Origin: Moryella indoligenes
Lineage (GTDB): Bacteria; Bacillota; Clostridia; Lachnospirales; Lachnospiraceae
Assembly: GCF_030812885.1 (NCBI RefSeq)
Contig: NZ_JAUSTO010000011.1
Span: 11,814-75,813, forward strand
Length of the DNA stretch: 64,000 nucleotides
Reading direction: 5' to 3'
Shown here: positions 50,749 through 59,191 of the stretch, one piece after another
Numbering within the stretch: the first letter of the stretch is position 1
Layout: each line of letters opens with the position of its first letter
Translations under genes and position numbers: made by a program
The notes under the pieces: model-generated
Seen by the model: the letters and a program-made list of their open reading frames with translations, nothing else
What the model was told of the DNA's origin: nothing
Databases searched by the model: none

Positions 50749-51258
50749 TCAGGCTGTTTTGAGTATGCGCTTTTCTGCCATGGCCTTAAGGCGTCTGCGC
50801 ATCGCGGAGAAGCCGGAGAGTACCTCATAGGAGGCGACGAGCTTATCCGCCATAATCAAGGTGAAGGCGAGGCGGCTGGTGGGGAGATGCAGCGAAAGAG
50901 GAAACATATGTGCGCGTATCGCTCTGTCTTCTTCCTGTGTCAGGCCGAAAAGTCTGCCTGCATTGTCCGCGGCCTCCTCAGGATGATAGAAGCAGTAGAG
51001 TCCCGGATGATCATTTTTCTGATAATAATTTACATAGCAGAGATCGTGAAGCAGGCCGATCTTTACGGCGCTTTCGACATCCACCCCGGTCTTTTCGGAG
51101 AGCCATATCATGCACACTGCAACGCGGAGACAATGGTCATAGGTGTTGGTGTAGACATGACGCGGAAAGTCCAGCAGGCGGCGGAAGTCCTCGCTCTCAA
51201 GAATCTGCCGTGCGGCGGGAGCATTTTCCAGCACATAGTTTCTGTAGTCTTCGTTCAT
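50749..51258 (-). CDS. HD-domain phosphohydrolase-like protein
   Basis: A 169-residue protein with an HD-type metal site: HVYTNTYDHCLRVAVCMIWL gives the first histidine, VKIGLLHDLCYVNYY the HD pair, and AHMFPLSLHLP and LIMADKLVASYEV the later ligands. This is the small clostridial HD family annotated as a putative phosphohydrolase. The ATG at 51258 follows GGAGTGCC; a 13-residue longer form is possible. No substrate can be inferred. Confidence 0.82.
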   Translation of the reverse strand: MNEDYRNYVLENAPAARQILESEDFRRLLDFPRHVYTNTYDHCLRVAVCMIWLSEKTGVDVESAVKIGLLHDLCYVNYYQKNDHPGLYCFYHPEEAADNAGRLFGLTQEEDRAIRAHMFPLSLHLPTSRLAFTLIMADKLVASYEVLSGFSAMRRRLKAMAEKRILKTA

Positions 51259-51504
51259 AGGCACTCCAAATGGTATGAGAAGCTTTGCAGACCGCATATT
51301 GCGGCCTGCAAAGCAGTTGATATAATCCAGAGTTTTCAGTATAGCCCAGATTTTTAGGGAGAGCTAGAGTTTTACATAAATTTAAGAAATGAACAGCTCT
51401 TGCAGGGCGGAGGTCTGCGCAGTACGCTATATACAGAAGAGAAGCTGCAGCCTGTCCCGCAGGGCAGATCTGCTTTTATTTCCAGCTACAGGGAGGAAAT
51501 GAAC

Positions 51505-52797
51505 ATGCCAAAAGTTTCAATTATCATACCGGTCTATAACGCAGAGCAGGTATTGGAGCGCTGTGTGGACAGCGTGCTCGCTCAGGAATTTAAGGACTTT
51601 GAGCTGCTCCTCATGGACGACGGGAGCACAGATGGTACGGCGGCGATTTGCGACGCCTATGCGGAGCGGGACGGCCGGGTCAGGGTGATACATAAAGAGA
51701 ACAGTGGTGTCTCCGACACGAGAAATCAGGCGCTGCGTCTGGCGGGAGGGGAATATCTTCAGTTTCTCGACGCGGACGACTGGATTACGCCTGAAGCGAC
51801 GCGTCTCTTTGTCCGAGCAGCGGAGGAGAGCGGAGCAGAGCTGGTGGTCTCGGACTTTTACCGTGTGGTGAAGAACTGGAGCTCACACAAGGGTTCGATT
51901 GAGGAAGAGGGGGTACTCACGCGGGAGCAGTTTGCGGACTGGATGGCAAAGAGCCCTGCGGATTATTATTACGGTGTGCTCTGGAACAAGCTCTATCGCC
52001 GTGCCCTTGTGGAGCGCCATCAGCTGCGCATGGATCCGGAGCTTCGCTGGTGCGAGGACTTTATTTTCAATCTGGAATACATACTTCATACAAAGCACAT
52101 CTGCATTCTGCGCGTGCCGCTCTATTACTACGTGAAGACAGAGGGCTCGCTCGTGCAGCGGGGCCTGAATATCGGCAGTATTGTCCGCATGAAGCTGAAT
52201 GTGATCGAATATTACTCGAAGTTTTATAAAAACATATACAGCGAGGATGATTATCAGTGGAAGCGTGCGGAGGTCTACAGCTTCCTGCTGGACTATTCTC
52301 ATGACGACATGGTGATTCCCATGCTTCCCGGAAGTCAGAGGCTGGGGAAGGAGCGGACGCTGGCGCTGCATGAGCTGCGGGAGCGCAATGTCTGGATTCA
52401 CAGCTACTATGAGAACAGGCTGCTGCGGAGAATGCTGGAAATTGCCGCAAAACGCCTCGACCTTGACTACAAAGATGCCTGTGCTATGATGTTTTTAGAG
52501 AGCTTTGGACGTGTGGAGAGTCTCAGGGAGTTTGCGGAGTGTGTGGCGCTTCCGCCCGTAGCGGCGGCTGCACTTCTGGAGAGGCTGGCACTGAAGGGCT
52601 ATGTCAGGACAGAGCTCGGACGTCCTGCGAGCGCACAGCTCACAGAGGACGCGGCGGAGCTGATTGCTGTGCTGAAGGAAGCAGTGACGGATGTGGATGA
52701 GACAGAGACGGAAGGGATGAGCGAGGCAGAGCGCCGGACTTATCTTGACCTCCGGAACAGAGCGCTGGAGAATCTGAAGCGGCGCCTGGAGCGCTGA
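51505..52797 (+). CDS. Family 2 glycosyltransferase with a C-terminal winged-helix-like domain
   Basis: A 430-residue protein. Residues 1-230 are a GT-A family 2 glycosyltransferase (VSIIIPVYNAEQVLERCVDS, LLMDDGSTDGTA, and the DxD-type FLDADDW). After a helical middle region, residues about 325-430 resemble a MarR-type winged helix (FGRVESLREFAECVALPPVA, then LERLALKGYVRTELGRP and a long C-terminal helix). The start ATG 51505 follows GGGAGG by eight bases. A DNA-binding-like module on a sugar transferase is unexpected; it may be a dimerisation module only. The acceptor is unknown. Confidence 0.82.
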   Translation: MPKVSIIIPVYNAEQVLERCVDSVLAQEFKDFELLLMDDGSTDGTAAICDAYAERDGRVRVIHKENSGVSDTRNQALRLAGGEYLQFLDADDWITPEATRLFVRAAEESGAELVVSDFYRVVKNWSSHKGSIEEEGVLTREQFADWMAKSPADYYYGVLWNKLYRRALVERHQLRMDPELRWCEDFIFNLEYILHTKHICILRVPLYYYVKTEGSLVQRGLNIGSIVRMKLNVIEYYSKFYKNIYSEDDYQWKRAEVYSFLLDYSHDDMVIPMLPGSQRLGKERTLALHELRERNVWIHSYYENRLLRRMLEIAAKRLDLDYKDACAMMFLESFGRVESLREFAECVALPPVAAAALLERLALKGYVRTELGRPASAQLTEDAAELIAVLKEAVTDVDETETEGMSEAERRTYLDLRNRALENLKRRLER

Positions 52798-52920
52798 TGC
52801 TGCTGTGCGGCAGGCGTCGGGGACAGAGCTGCAGCTATATGAGAGCGGATAAAGAAAGGGCAGCACGAAGTAACTGCAGTCAGCAGAGAGTACAGCGCCG
52901 TGTGCGCAGAGGAGGTGGGC

Positions 52921-53328
52921 TTGAAGGAGAAGAAACTGAGATTGAAACCACATGTACACCGTATTGATGCAGGCTGGGACAATGCGCGCTTTCTGGCAGA
53001 GGCGGAGACAGAGCTTCAGGGAGAGCTCGTCTATGTCGTTGTGACCATGCACAGGAAGGCGCGGAGCTATCGGCTGCTCAGGGAGAGCGAGTATGATACT
53101 GTGTTCTGCCGGACGGACGGCGTGAAGCTGAGTCCGGAGGCAGAGCTAAGGAGCTTCCTGAACCTTCGGGCAGCGGCGGCGGAGGAGACGGAATATCTCT
53201 CCTGCCTGGCAGTTCTTGACAATATTGTGGATGATGCCGAGTCGCTTTTAGAGTATCATTGGCAGCCGGGAGGAGAAATTGATGATCCTTATGGCGCAGA
53301 AGGTCTTGCAGAGGAAGATGAATACTAG
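52921..53328 (+). CDS. Unknown conserved-looking 135-residue acidic protein
   Basis: I do not recognise this protein. The best start is TTG 52921, five bases after GGAGG, giving KEKKLRLKPHVHRIDAGWDN at the N-terminus; an in-frame GTG at 52900 is an alternative. It has a mixed alpha/beta composition, no membrane segment, and an acidic tail (AEGLAEEDEY). HRKARSYRLLRESEYDTVFC suggests a compact beta domain. Its codon use matches the neighbours, it is open for its full length, and it lies between two real genes, so it is likely to be coding. The stop sits in a palindrome, CTAGTATACTAG. Confidence 0.6.
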   Translation: MKEKKLRLKPHVHRIDAGWDNARFLAEAETELQGELVYVVVTMHRKARSYRLLRESEYDTVFCRTDGVKLSPEAELRSFLNLRAAAAEETEYLSCLAVLDNIVDDAESLLEYHWQPGGEIDDPYGAEGLAEEDEY

Positions 53329-53373
53329 TATACTAGACCTATGAGGTCCTGCGGGAAGCTGTGTATGCTGGCG

Positions 53374-53402
53374 TTGGGATCGGCGTGTGGTAGCAGTATA
53401 AC
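53374..53402 (+). promoter_or_regulatory. Promoter of the sugar kinase-pyk region
   Basis: TTGGGA (53374-53379) and TATAAC (53397-53402) with a 17-base spacer, in an AT-rich leader of about 60 bases before the kinase gene. Confidence 0.5.
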
Positions 53403-53438
53403 AATTATAAATTTTATATCTGATAAGGGGGCACCTTC

Positions 53439-54536
53439 ATGAAACTGAATCTCAGACCGGCAGAGGAGTGCAGATTTGACGCAGTGAGCTTAGGAGAGAT
53501 CATGCTGCGGCTTGATCCGGGCGAGGGGAGAATCCGCACTGCCCGGAGCTTTCGCGCGTGGGAGGGCGGCGGAGAGTACAATGTGATCCGCGGCCTGCAC
53601 AAGTGCTTTGGTATGAATACCGCTGTGATCACTGCCTTTGCGGACAATGAAATTGGCATGCTGATGAAGGACTTTATCGAGCAGGGAGGAGTGAATACCT
53701 CTCTCATCCACTGGAAGAAGACAGATGGAATCGGCAGACTGTGCCGCAACGGTATCAATTTCACGGAGCGCGGCTTCGGGATCCGCGGTGCGGTGGGCTG
53801 CTCTGATCGTGCAAATACCGCAATCTCTCAGGCGACGCCGGAGGACTTTGATTTTGATTATATCTTCGGCGAGCTGGGCGTTCGCTGGCTGCACACCGGC
53901 GGCATCTATGCGGCTCTCTCCGAGCAGGCATGTGAAACTGTGATTGCCGCCTGCAAGGCTGCGAAGAAATACGGCACTGTGGTCTCCTATGATCTGAACT
54001 ACCGTCCTTCCATGTGGAGCGCGATCGGTGGTCTTAAGAAGGCGCAGGAGGTGAACCGCGAGGTCGCAAAATATGTGGATGTGATGATCGGAAATGAGGA
54101 GGACTTCACAGCCTGCCTCGGATTCCAGATCGAGGGTAATGATGAGAACCTGAAGGAGCTGAATATCGAGGGCTACAAGAAGATGATCGGTGAGGCGGCA
54201 AAGGCCTATCCGAATTTCAAGGCGGTTGCGACGACGCTTCGCACGGTGAGAACTGCGACTGTCAACGACTGGAAGGCCATCTGCTGGGCAGACGGCGAGA
54301 TTCATATGTCCAAGGAGTACAATGGCCTTGAGATCATGGATCGCGTCGGCGGAGGAGATTCCTTTGCTTCCGGGCTGGTGTACGGCCTCATGACGACCGG
54401 CGACCCGGAGAAGGCTGTGAACTACGGCGCGGCGCACGGTGCACTTGCGATGACCACTCCGGGCGATACCTCTATGGCGAGTGTCAGAGAGGTAGAGGCG
54501 ATCATGGGCGGCGCCGGTGCGAGAGTGAAGCGATAA
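53439..54536 (+). CDS. PfkB-family sugar kinase (2-keto-3-deoxygluconate kinase type)
   Basis: A 365-residue ribokinase-fold kinase. DAVSLGEIMLRLDPGEGRI and the WEGGGEYNVIRGLHKCFGM region match KdgK-like proteins. The C-terminal catalytic motif is RVGGGDSFASGLVYGLM, with the base Asp. The usual product is KDG-6-phosphate, feeding the Entner-Doudoroff pathway towards pyruvate, which fits the pyruvate kinase gene next door. No KDPG aldolase is in the window. The substrate is inferred from family resemblance and could be another sugar acid. Confidence 0.85.
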   Translation: MKLNLRPAEECRFDAVSLGEIMLRLDPGEGRIRTARSFRAWEGGGEYNVIRGLHKCFGMNTAVITAFADNEIGMLMKDFIEQGGVNTSLIHWKKTDGIGRLCRNGINFTERGFGIRGAVGCSDRANTAISQATPEDFDFDYIFGELGVRWLHTGGIYAALSEQACETVIAACKAAKKYGTVVSYDLNYRPSMWSAIGGLKKAQEVNREVAKYVDVMIGNEEDFTACLGFQIEGNDENLKELNIEGYKKMIGEAAKAYPNFKAVATTLRTVRTATVNDWKAICWADGEIHMSKEYNGLEIMDRVGGGDSFASGLVYGLMTTGDPEKAVNYGAAHGALAMTTPGDTSMASVREVEAIMGGAGARVKR

Positions 54537-54612
54537 GAAGTCTGTATATCTGTAGGAAGAGGGCCTGTGGTGTGTACCGCGGGCTCTCTGATATTTGAAG
54601 AGAGGTGGAGCT

Positions 54613-56028
54613 TTGAGAAAGACGAAGATAGTCTGTACGATAGGACCGGTGAGCGAGAGCGAGGAGATGCTTCGAAAGCTGATGCACGCGGGCATGGATG
54701 TGGCGCGCTTTAACTTCTCACACGGGAGTCACGAGGAGCATGAGGCGAAATTCAAGCGGGTCGTTAAACTGCGGCGGGAGCTAGAACTGCCGGTCGCGAC
54801 ACTGCTGGATACGAAGGGGCCGGAAATCCGCCTGAGAGATTTTGCAGGCGGCAGAGCGACTCTTGCGGAGGGGCAGAAATTTACTCTCACGGCAGAGGAG
54901 GTGCTGGGAGATGCAAGCCGCGCTTCGATCAGCTATAAGGAGCTGCCGGAGGATGTGAAGCCTGGCGGCAGCATATTGATTGACGATGGTCTGATTGCGC
55001 TCCGCGTCGATGCGGTGCGCGGGGCGGAGATCGAGTGTACGGTGCTGAATGGCGGGGAGGTCTCTGACCGGAAGGGCGTGAATGTTCCGGGAGCGGATCT
55101 GTCCATGCCCTTTATCAGTGAGCAGGACAGAGCGGATATTGAGTTCGGCTGCGAGCAGGGCTTTGATTATATCGCGGCCTCGTTCACGAGAACCGCGGAT
55201 GATATCCGGGAGATTCGGAAGATTCTGGATGCCAACGGCAGCAAAATGAAGATTATCGCGAAGATCGAGAGCGTGCAGGGCGTCAGAAATCTCGAAGAAA
55301 TACTGGAGGAGGCCAATGGCGTCATGGTTGCACGGGGCGATCTCGGCGTCGAGGTGCCCGCAGAGGAGGTGCCTGTACTTCAGAAGCAGATCATAAAGCG
55401 CGCGCTGCAGCTGGGAAAGCCTGTGATCACCGCAACGCAGATGCTGGACTCCATGATGCACCACCCCCGTCCCACGAGGGCGGAGGTGACGGATGTAGCC
55501 AATGCGATCTATGACGGGACGACGGCGATCATGCTCTCCGGAGAGACTGCGGCGGGGGCCTATCCTGTCGAGGCTGTGACCATGATGGAAAAGATTGCAG
55601 AGCGGACGGAGCAGGACATCAACTATCAGGAGCGCAGAAAGAAGCTCAGCACTGCGGAGCAGACAGATGTGACGACGGCGATCTCCGATGCGACCTGCAC
55701 TGTGGCGGAGGATATCCGCGCACGGGCCGTGATTACGGTTACGATCTCCGGATTCACGGCGCGGCGGCTCTCCAAGTACCGCCCTGCCTGTCCCATCATT
55801 GCCTGCACGGTGAATCAGACCACAGCCTGCCAGATGAACCTGCTCTTTGGTGTGCTGCCGATGTTCATTCCGCAGGAGGACAATGCAGAGATGCTCTTCG
55901 ATGCCGCAATCTGCGCCGCGAAAAAGCGCGGCTATGTGCAGGAGGGAGACAATGTGGTCCTGACGGCAGGTCTGCCGCTCGGCGTCAGCGGAAATACGAA
56001 TATGATACGTGTGATGGAGGTCAGCTGA
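54613..56028 (+). CDS. pyk: Pyruvate kinase
   Basis: Glycolytic enzyme of 471 residues, the short form without the C-terminal PEP-utilising domain. KTKIVCTIGPVSESEEML, VARFNFSHGSHEEH, LDTKGPEIRL, the active-site KIIAKIESVQGVRNLEEI, GVMVARGDLGVEVPAEEV and AIMLSGETAAGAYPVEAV are all present. The start is TTG 54613 with AGAGGTGGAG upstream; an earlier in-frame TTG at 54595 would remove that site. It follows the kinase gene by 76 bases. Confidence 0.97.
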   Translation: MRKTKIVCTIGPVSESEEMLRKLMHAGMDVARFNFSHGSHEEHEAKFKRVVKLRRELELPVATLLDTKGPEIRLRDFAGGRATLAEGQKFTLTAEEVLGDASRASISYKELPEDVKPGGSILIDDGLIALRVDAVRGAEIECTVLNGGEVSDRKGVNVPGADLSMPFISEQDRADIEFGCEQGFDYIAASFTRTADDIREIRKILDANGSKMKIIAKIESVQGVRNLEEILEEANGVMVARGDLGVEVPAEEVPVLQKQIIKRALQLGKPVITATQMLDSMMHHPRPTRAEVTDVANAIYDGTTAIMLSGETAAGAYPVEAVTMMEKIAERTEQDINYQERRKKLSTAEQTDVTTAISDATCTVAEDIRARAVITVTISGFTARRLSKYRPACPIIACTVNQTTACQMNLLFGVLPMFIPQEDNAEMLFDAAICAAKKRGYVQEGDNVVLTAGLPLGVSGNTNMIRVMEVS

Positions 56029-56146
56029 GCTTAAGCCTTGGACATCAGACCATAACGAAAGCAAAACCGTTGCTATTGCAACATACATTTCCCGCATCCT
56101 GTGGTAGAAATAAAGAACAGTAATCATAATCAGGAGGGAAATGCTG

Positions 56147-56752
56147 ATGAGTGCATTTTTAGGGCCGATTCATTTCTGGCTTTACCGTAAGATACAGCTT
56201 CAGGAGGAGCTGATCCGGGAGATCGCGGCGCAGGCGAAGCAACAGAGCTTCGGGGCAGCAGCGGGAGACTACAGCTGCTATGTGAGCGGAGAGCTCAGGC
56301 CGCTGGATGAGCTGATTGATACGATGAACATTCATGGCTGGCTGCAGGAGCGCATCCATGATGCCGAGTCACGGTACGCGGGACTGGTTTCTGAGATCCT
56401 GAAAAGGGATCCCGGGAAGCTGGAGAAGCTTCGTGCACTTGCGTTTCGCTTTGGAGAGGCGCATGCGCTCCGCGCGGACAGCACGGCGCCGCAGGCCTAC
56501 AGAGGCTTTGAGGATGCGTTTCTGAACGGGATGCCCTGTGACCGCGTGAATATGCTGAAGGTGCAGGAGGCAGATGCTGTCGCCTGGGAGCAGACGCAGG
56601 ACCTTCACGGAGCTTTCTGGACGGAGAAGGGGCTCTCGCCGGATATCTACTATGAGCTTCGCACGGCGCAGATGCAGGGGATGCTGCAGCAGACCGCACT
56701 GCATCTTGAGAGCACGGACAGTAGGCATTACGAAATTCGAGGTGAGAGATGA
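56147..56752 (+). CDS. Unknown 201-residue protein paired with a hemerythrin gene
   Basis: I do not recognise a named domain. The protein starts with SAFLGPIHFWLYRKIQLQEE and is largely helical, with a single CYVSGELRPLDELIDTMNIH segment and a GMPCDRVNMLKVQEAD segment that holds a Cys next to charged residues. The start is ATG 56147, eight bases after AGGAGGG; ATG 56141 is too close to that site. Its stop overlaps the hemerythrin start (ATGA), so the two are translated together and probably work together. A helical metal- or iron-related role is a guess from this linkage. Confidence 0.7.
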   Translation: MSAFLGPIHFWLYRKIQLQEELIREIAAQAKQQSFGAAAGDYSCYVSGELRPLDELIDTMNIHGWLQERIHDAESRYAGLVSEILKRDPGKLEKLRALAFRFGEAHALRADSTAPQAYRGFEDAFLNGMPCDRVNMLKVQEADAVAWEQTQDLHGAFWTEKGLSPDIYYELRTAQMQGMLQQTALHLESTDSRHYEIRGER

Positions 56753-57312
56753 ACAGCAGCATAGAACTGATGATGGAAGAGCACGCAAATATCAGCATAG
56801 TGCTTGAGGTGATACGGCGCATGTGCTGCGGTATACTGGAGGGCGCGGAGGTCGATGCAGCGGATATCCGGGATATTGTTGATTTTGTGCGAAACTATGC
56901 GGATCGCCATCACCACAAGAAGGAAGAGGAGTGTCTCTTCACTGAGATGGTGAGCCACATGGGAAAGGTTGCAGACAATCTGGTGACACATGGGATGATG
57001 GTGGAGCACGATATGGGGCGCGGACATGTTCTGGCACTGGAGACTGCGCTGAAACTCTACGAGGCAGGTCCAAAGACAGAATATAAGCTCGATATACTCA
57101 CCGAGGCCATGGGCTATGCAAATCTTTTAAAGCGCCACATCGAGAAGGAAAATAATGTGGTCTATCCCTTTGCCGAGCGTCAGCTGCCTCCGGAGGTTTT
57201 TCAGAAGATTGATGCGGACTGCGCTGCTTTTGAGGAGACAGAGCGGGCGGCAGGCGTGCAGGAGAAGTATCTGGCGCTGATGGAACGGCTGGAGCAGAAG
57301 TATTCAGACTGA
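56749..57312 (+). CDS. Hemerythrin-domain protein
   Basis: A 187-residue helical protein. MEEHANISIVLEVIRRM, YADRHHHKKEEECLFTEMV, EHDMGRGHVLALE and LLKRHIEKENNVVYPFAE give the His and Glu ligand pattern of the hemerythrin/HHE cation-binding fold (di-iron). Such proteins bind oxygen or nitric oxide or repair iron-sulfur centres, useful in an anaerobe exposed to oxygen. The ATG overlaps the stop of the unknown gene before it. Confidence 0.9.
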   Translation: MNSSIELMMEEHANISIVLEVIRRMCCGILEGAEVDAADIRDIVDFVRNYADRHHHKKEEECLFTEMVSHMGKVADNLVTHGMMVEHDMGRGHVLALETALKLYEAGPKTEYKLDILTEAMGYANLLKRHIEKENNVVYPFAERQLPPEVFQKIDADCAAFEETERAAGVQEKYLALMERLEQKYSD

Positions 57313-57354
57313 GATGTCTGAATGGCAGAGAATGGCAGAGAGATCATCATCGCC

Positions 57355-57383
57355 TTGACATTTTGTGTCCTGCCGCTTAGAAT
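57355..57383 (+). promoter_or_regulatory. Promoter of the Phe T-box / pheST operon
   Basis: A perfect TTGACA (57355-57360) and TAGAAT (57378-57383) with a 17-base spacer. Confidence 0.85.
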
Positions 57384-57394
57384 AAAGGCGTTCA

Positions 57395-57674
57395 AATGCA
57401 GTGATGGCGCAAAGTAGCGTCGGGAAGCCGTAAAGAGAGGGGAGTGGAAGCTGAGAGCTCGCCCGGTGAACCGAAGAGTGAAATTTCACGCCGGAGCAGC
57501 GGGATTGAAGCGGTGATCCGCTGAGCTTTTTCGGATCATGCAGTGCTAGATTTCGACGCGGTCCGCGTTACAGACAGAAAGAGCCTGTGAAAACAGGAAG
57601 CCGGGTGGTACCGCGGGTAGATCAGAGAACTCGTCCCATATTTTCTCCAGAAGGAGAAAGTATGGGACTTTTTG
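57395..57674 (+). promoter_or_regulatory. T-box leader with phenylalanine specifier TTC
   Basis: tRNA-sensing leader of pheST. AAAGTAGCG marks the loop-E motif. The specifier loop is GAAATTTCACGCCGGAG with codon TTC at 57485-57487, placed as in the Trp T-box at 44787. The T-box sequence is GGGTGGTACCGCGGG (57603-57617). The terminator GTCCCATA/TATGGGAC, with a long inner stem, is followed by TTTTTG. TGGT implies an A discriminator base, as in tRNA-Phe. Confidence 0.92.
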
Positions 57675-57676
57675 AG

Positions 57677-57748
57677 TGCATAAGTCCCTGTCAGGCGCCG
57701 GTGTCCGGGCGTGAGCTTGCTCACAGCCGGACACCGGCATCTGACAGG
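57677..57748 (+). repeat. Palindromic repeat element with TGCATAAGTCCC head, copy 2
   Basis: TGCATAAGTCCCTGTCAG opens a 62-base hairpin. Arms are CCTGTCAG/CTGACAGG, a 12-pair inner stem (57697-57708 with 57727-57738) and GTGAGC/GCTCAC around TT. Head and GCTTGC apex match the inverted copy at 9661-9731 while the stem sequence differs. It lies just after the T-box terminator. Confidence 0.8.
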
Positions 57749-57760
57749 ACAACAGACATG

Positions 57761-58118
57761 AGCAAAAAAGCGGCGCGAAACGCAGTGAGCGCAGCGATTT
57801 GCGAATGTCTGTGAGCGCAGCGAGAGTGCGCAGCACGAAGCTGCGCGGGACTTACGCAGTACACTCTGACTGCTGGCTAGCAAAAAAGCGGAGCGAAAGA
57901 AGAGAGCGCAGCGATTTGCGAATGTCTGTGAGCGCGGCGGGAGTGCGCAGCACGAAGCTGCGCGAGACTTATGCAGTACACTCTGACTGCTGGCTAGCAA
58001 AAAAGCGGAGCGAAAGAAGAGAGCGCAGCGATTTGCGAATGTCTGTGAGCGCAGCGAGAGTGCGCAGCACGAAGCTGCGCGGGACTTATGCAGTTGCAGC
58101 GGTTTATAATCTACGGAC
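57761..58118 (-). repeat. Tandem array of about three 117-bp repeats before pheS
   Basis: Units start at about 57761, 57879 and 57996 (118 and 117 bases apart), each beginning AGCAAAAAAGCGG; a diverged fourth start is at 58119. Each unit contains GAGCGCAGCGATTTGCG, a GAGCGCAGCGAG-like motif, the hairpin GCGCAGC-ACGAA-GCTGCGC and GGGACTTATGCA, the reverse complement of the TGCATAAGTCCC head. Units are nearly identical over most of their length; the last diverges after 58094. The array sits between the T-box terminator and pheS. Confidence 0.9.
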
Positions 58119-58145
58119 AGCAAAAGTGGCGCGAAAGGAGAGGAC

Positions 58146-59174
58146 ATGGAAAATAATAAGTTTCAGGGAATTCGTGAGCAGTTTCTGAGGGAGGCGGAGC
58201 AGCGCCTCGATTCTCAGGCGGTCTATGAGCTCAGGAAGCGCTATCTGGATCGGAAGGAAGGGCTTGTCAGCGCCCTGATGAAGGAGATGAAGAGTATCCC
58301 CGCCGAGCAGAAGGCGGAGTTCGGACAGAAGGTAAATGGTCTGAAGGACTGGGTGCTGGAGCATCTCTCCGCGCTTGAGGAGCGCGTCCGGGCAGCGGAG
58401 CTGAAGAGCCGCTATGAGCGCGAGAAGATAGATGTCACCATACCGGGAAAGAAGATCACCCGCGGAAACCTGCATCCTGACACCCAGGTCCGGAACGAGA
58501 TGATACGCACCTTCTCCGGCATGGGCTTTGAGATCTATGAGGGCGCGGAGATCGAGACAGACTACTACAACTTTACAGCCCTGAATACACAGAAGGATCA
58601 TCCGGCGCGGGACATGCAGGACACCTTCTATTTAAGTGACGAGTTCCTTCTGAGAACGCAGACCTCCTCCGGGCAGATACATGTGATGGAGAATAAGAAG
58701 CCGCCGATTAAGATACTCTCCCCGGGCAAGGTGTTCCGCTCCGATGATGATGCGACGCACTCCCCGATGTTCACACAGATGGAGGGGCTGGTGGTCGATA
58801 AGGGCATCACCCTCTGCGATCTTCAGGGCATGCTGGATCAGTTCGTACAGAAGCTCTTCGGCGCGGACACGAAGACCAGACTCCGCCCGTCCTACTTCCC
58901 CTTCACCGAGCCGTCCGTCGAGGTGGATGTGAGCTGCTTCTCCTGCGGCGGCAAGGGGTGTAGACTCTGTAAGGGAACCGGCTGGATCGAGATACTTGGC
59001 GCGGGTGTTGTCAACAGAAAGGTGCTGGAGAACTGCGGCATCGATTCCGATATCTATAGCGGCATCGCGTTCGGCATCGGCGTGGAGAGAGTCGCCATGC
59101 TCAAGTACGGCATCAATAACATCAAGCTCCTGTTCGAATCTGATCTTCGGGTTCTTGAGCAGATCAACGACTGA
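58146..59174 (+). CDS. pheS: Phenylalanyl-tRNA synthetase alpha subunit
   Basis: Catalytic subunit of the class II PheRS, 342 residues. An N-terminal coiled coil (about residues 1-90) precedes the core with PARDMQDTFYL, LLRTQTSSGQIHVM, motif 2 FRSDDDATHSPMFTQMEG and SYFPFTEPSVEVDVSCF. A Cys-rich CFSCGGKGCRLCKG segment and GIAFGIGVERVAMLKYGI (motif 3) end the protein. ATG 58146 follows GGAGAGG. Expression is set by the Phe T-box about 470 bases upstream, with the repeat array in between. Confidence 0.97.
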   Translation: MENNKFQGIREQFLREAEQRLDSQAVYELRKRYLDRKEGLVSALMKEMKSIPAEQKAEFGQKVNGLKDWVLEHLSALEERVRAAELKSRYEREKIDVTIPGKKITRGNLHPDTQVRNEMIRTFSGMGFEIYEGAEIETDYYNFTALNTQKDHPARDMQDTFYLSDEFLLRTQTSSGQIHVMENKKPPIKILSPGKVFRSDDDATHSPMFTQMEGLVVDKGITLCDLQGMLDQFVQKLFGADTKTRLRPSYFPFTEPSVEVDVSCFSCGGKGCRLCKGTGWIEILGAGVVNRKVLENCGIDSDIYSGIAFGIGVERVAMLKYGINNIKLLFESDLRVLEQIND

Positions 59175-59191
59175 GGAAAAGGAGAGTTCGC

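Noticed and set aside
57761..58118. CRISPR array
   Set aside because: Units are nearly identical over most of their length with no variable spacers, and no cas genes are present.
57799..58188. Open frame with three 39-residue repeats across the 117-bp array
   Set aside because: 117 is a multiple of three, so any tandem array stays open. There is no good ribosome site, the frame runs into pheS in another frame, and the Arg/Ser-rich composition fits non-coding hairpin DNA.
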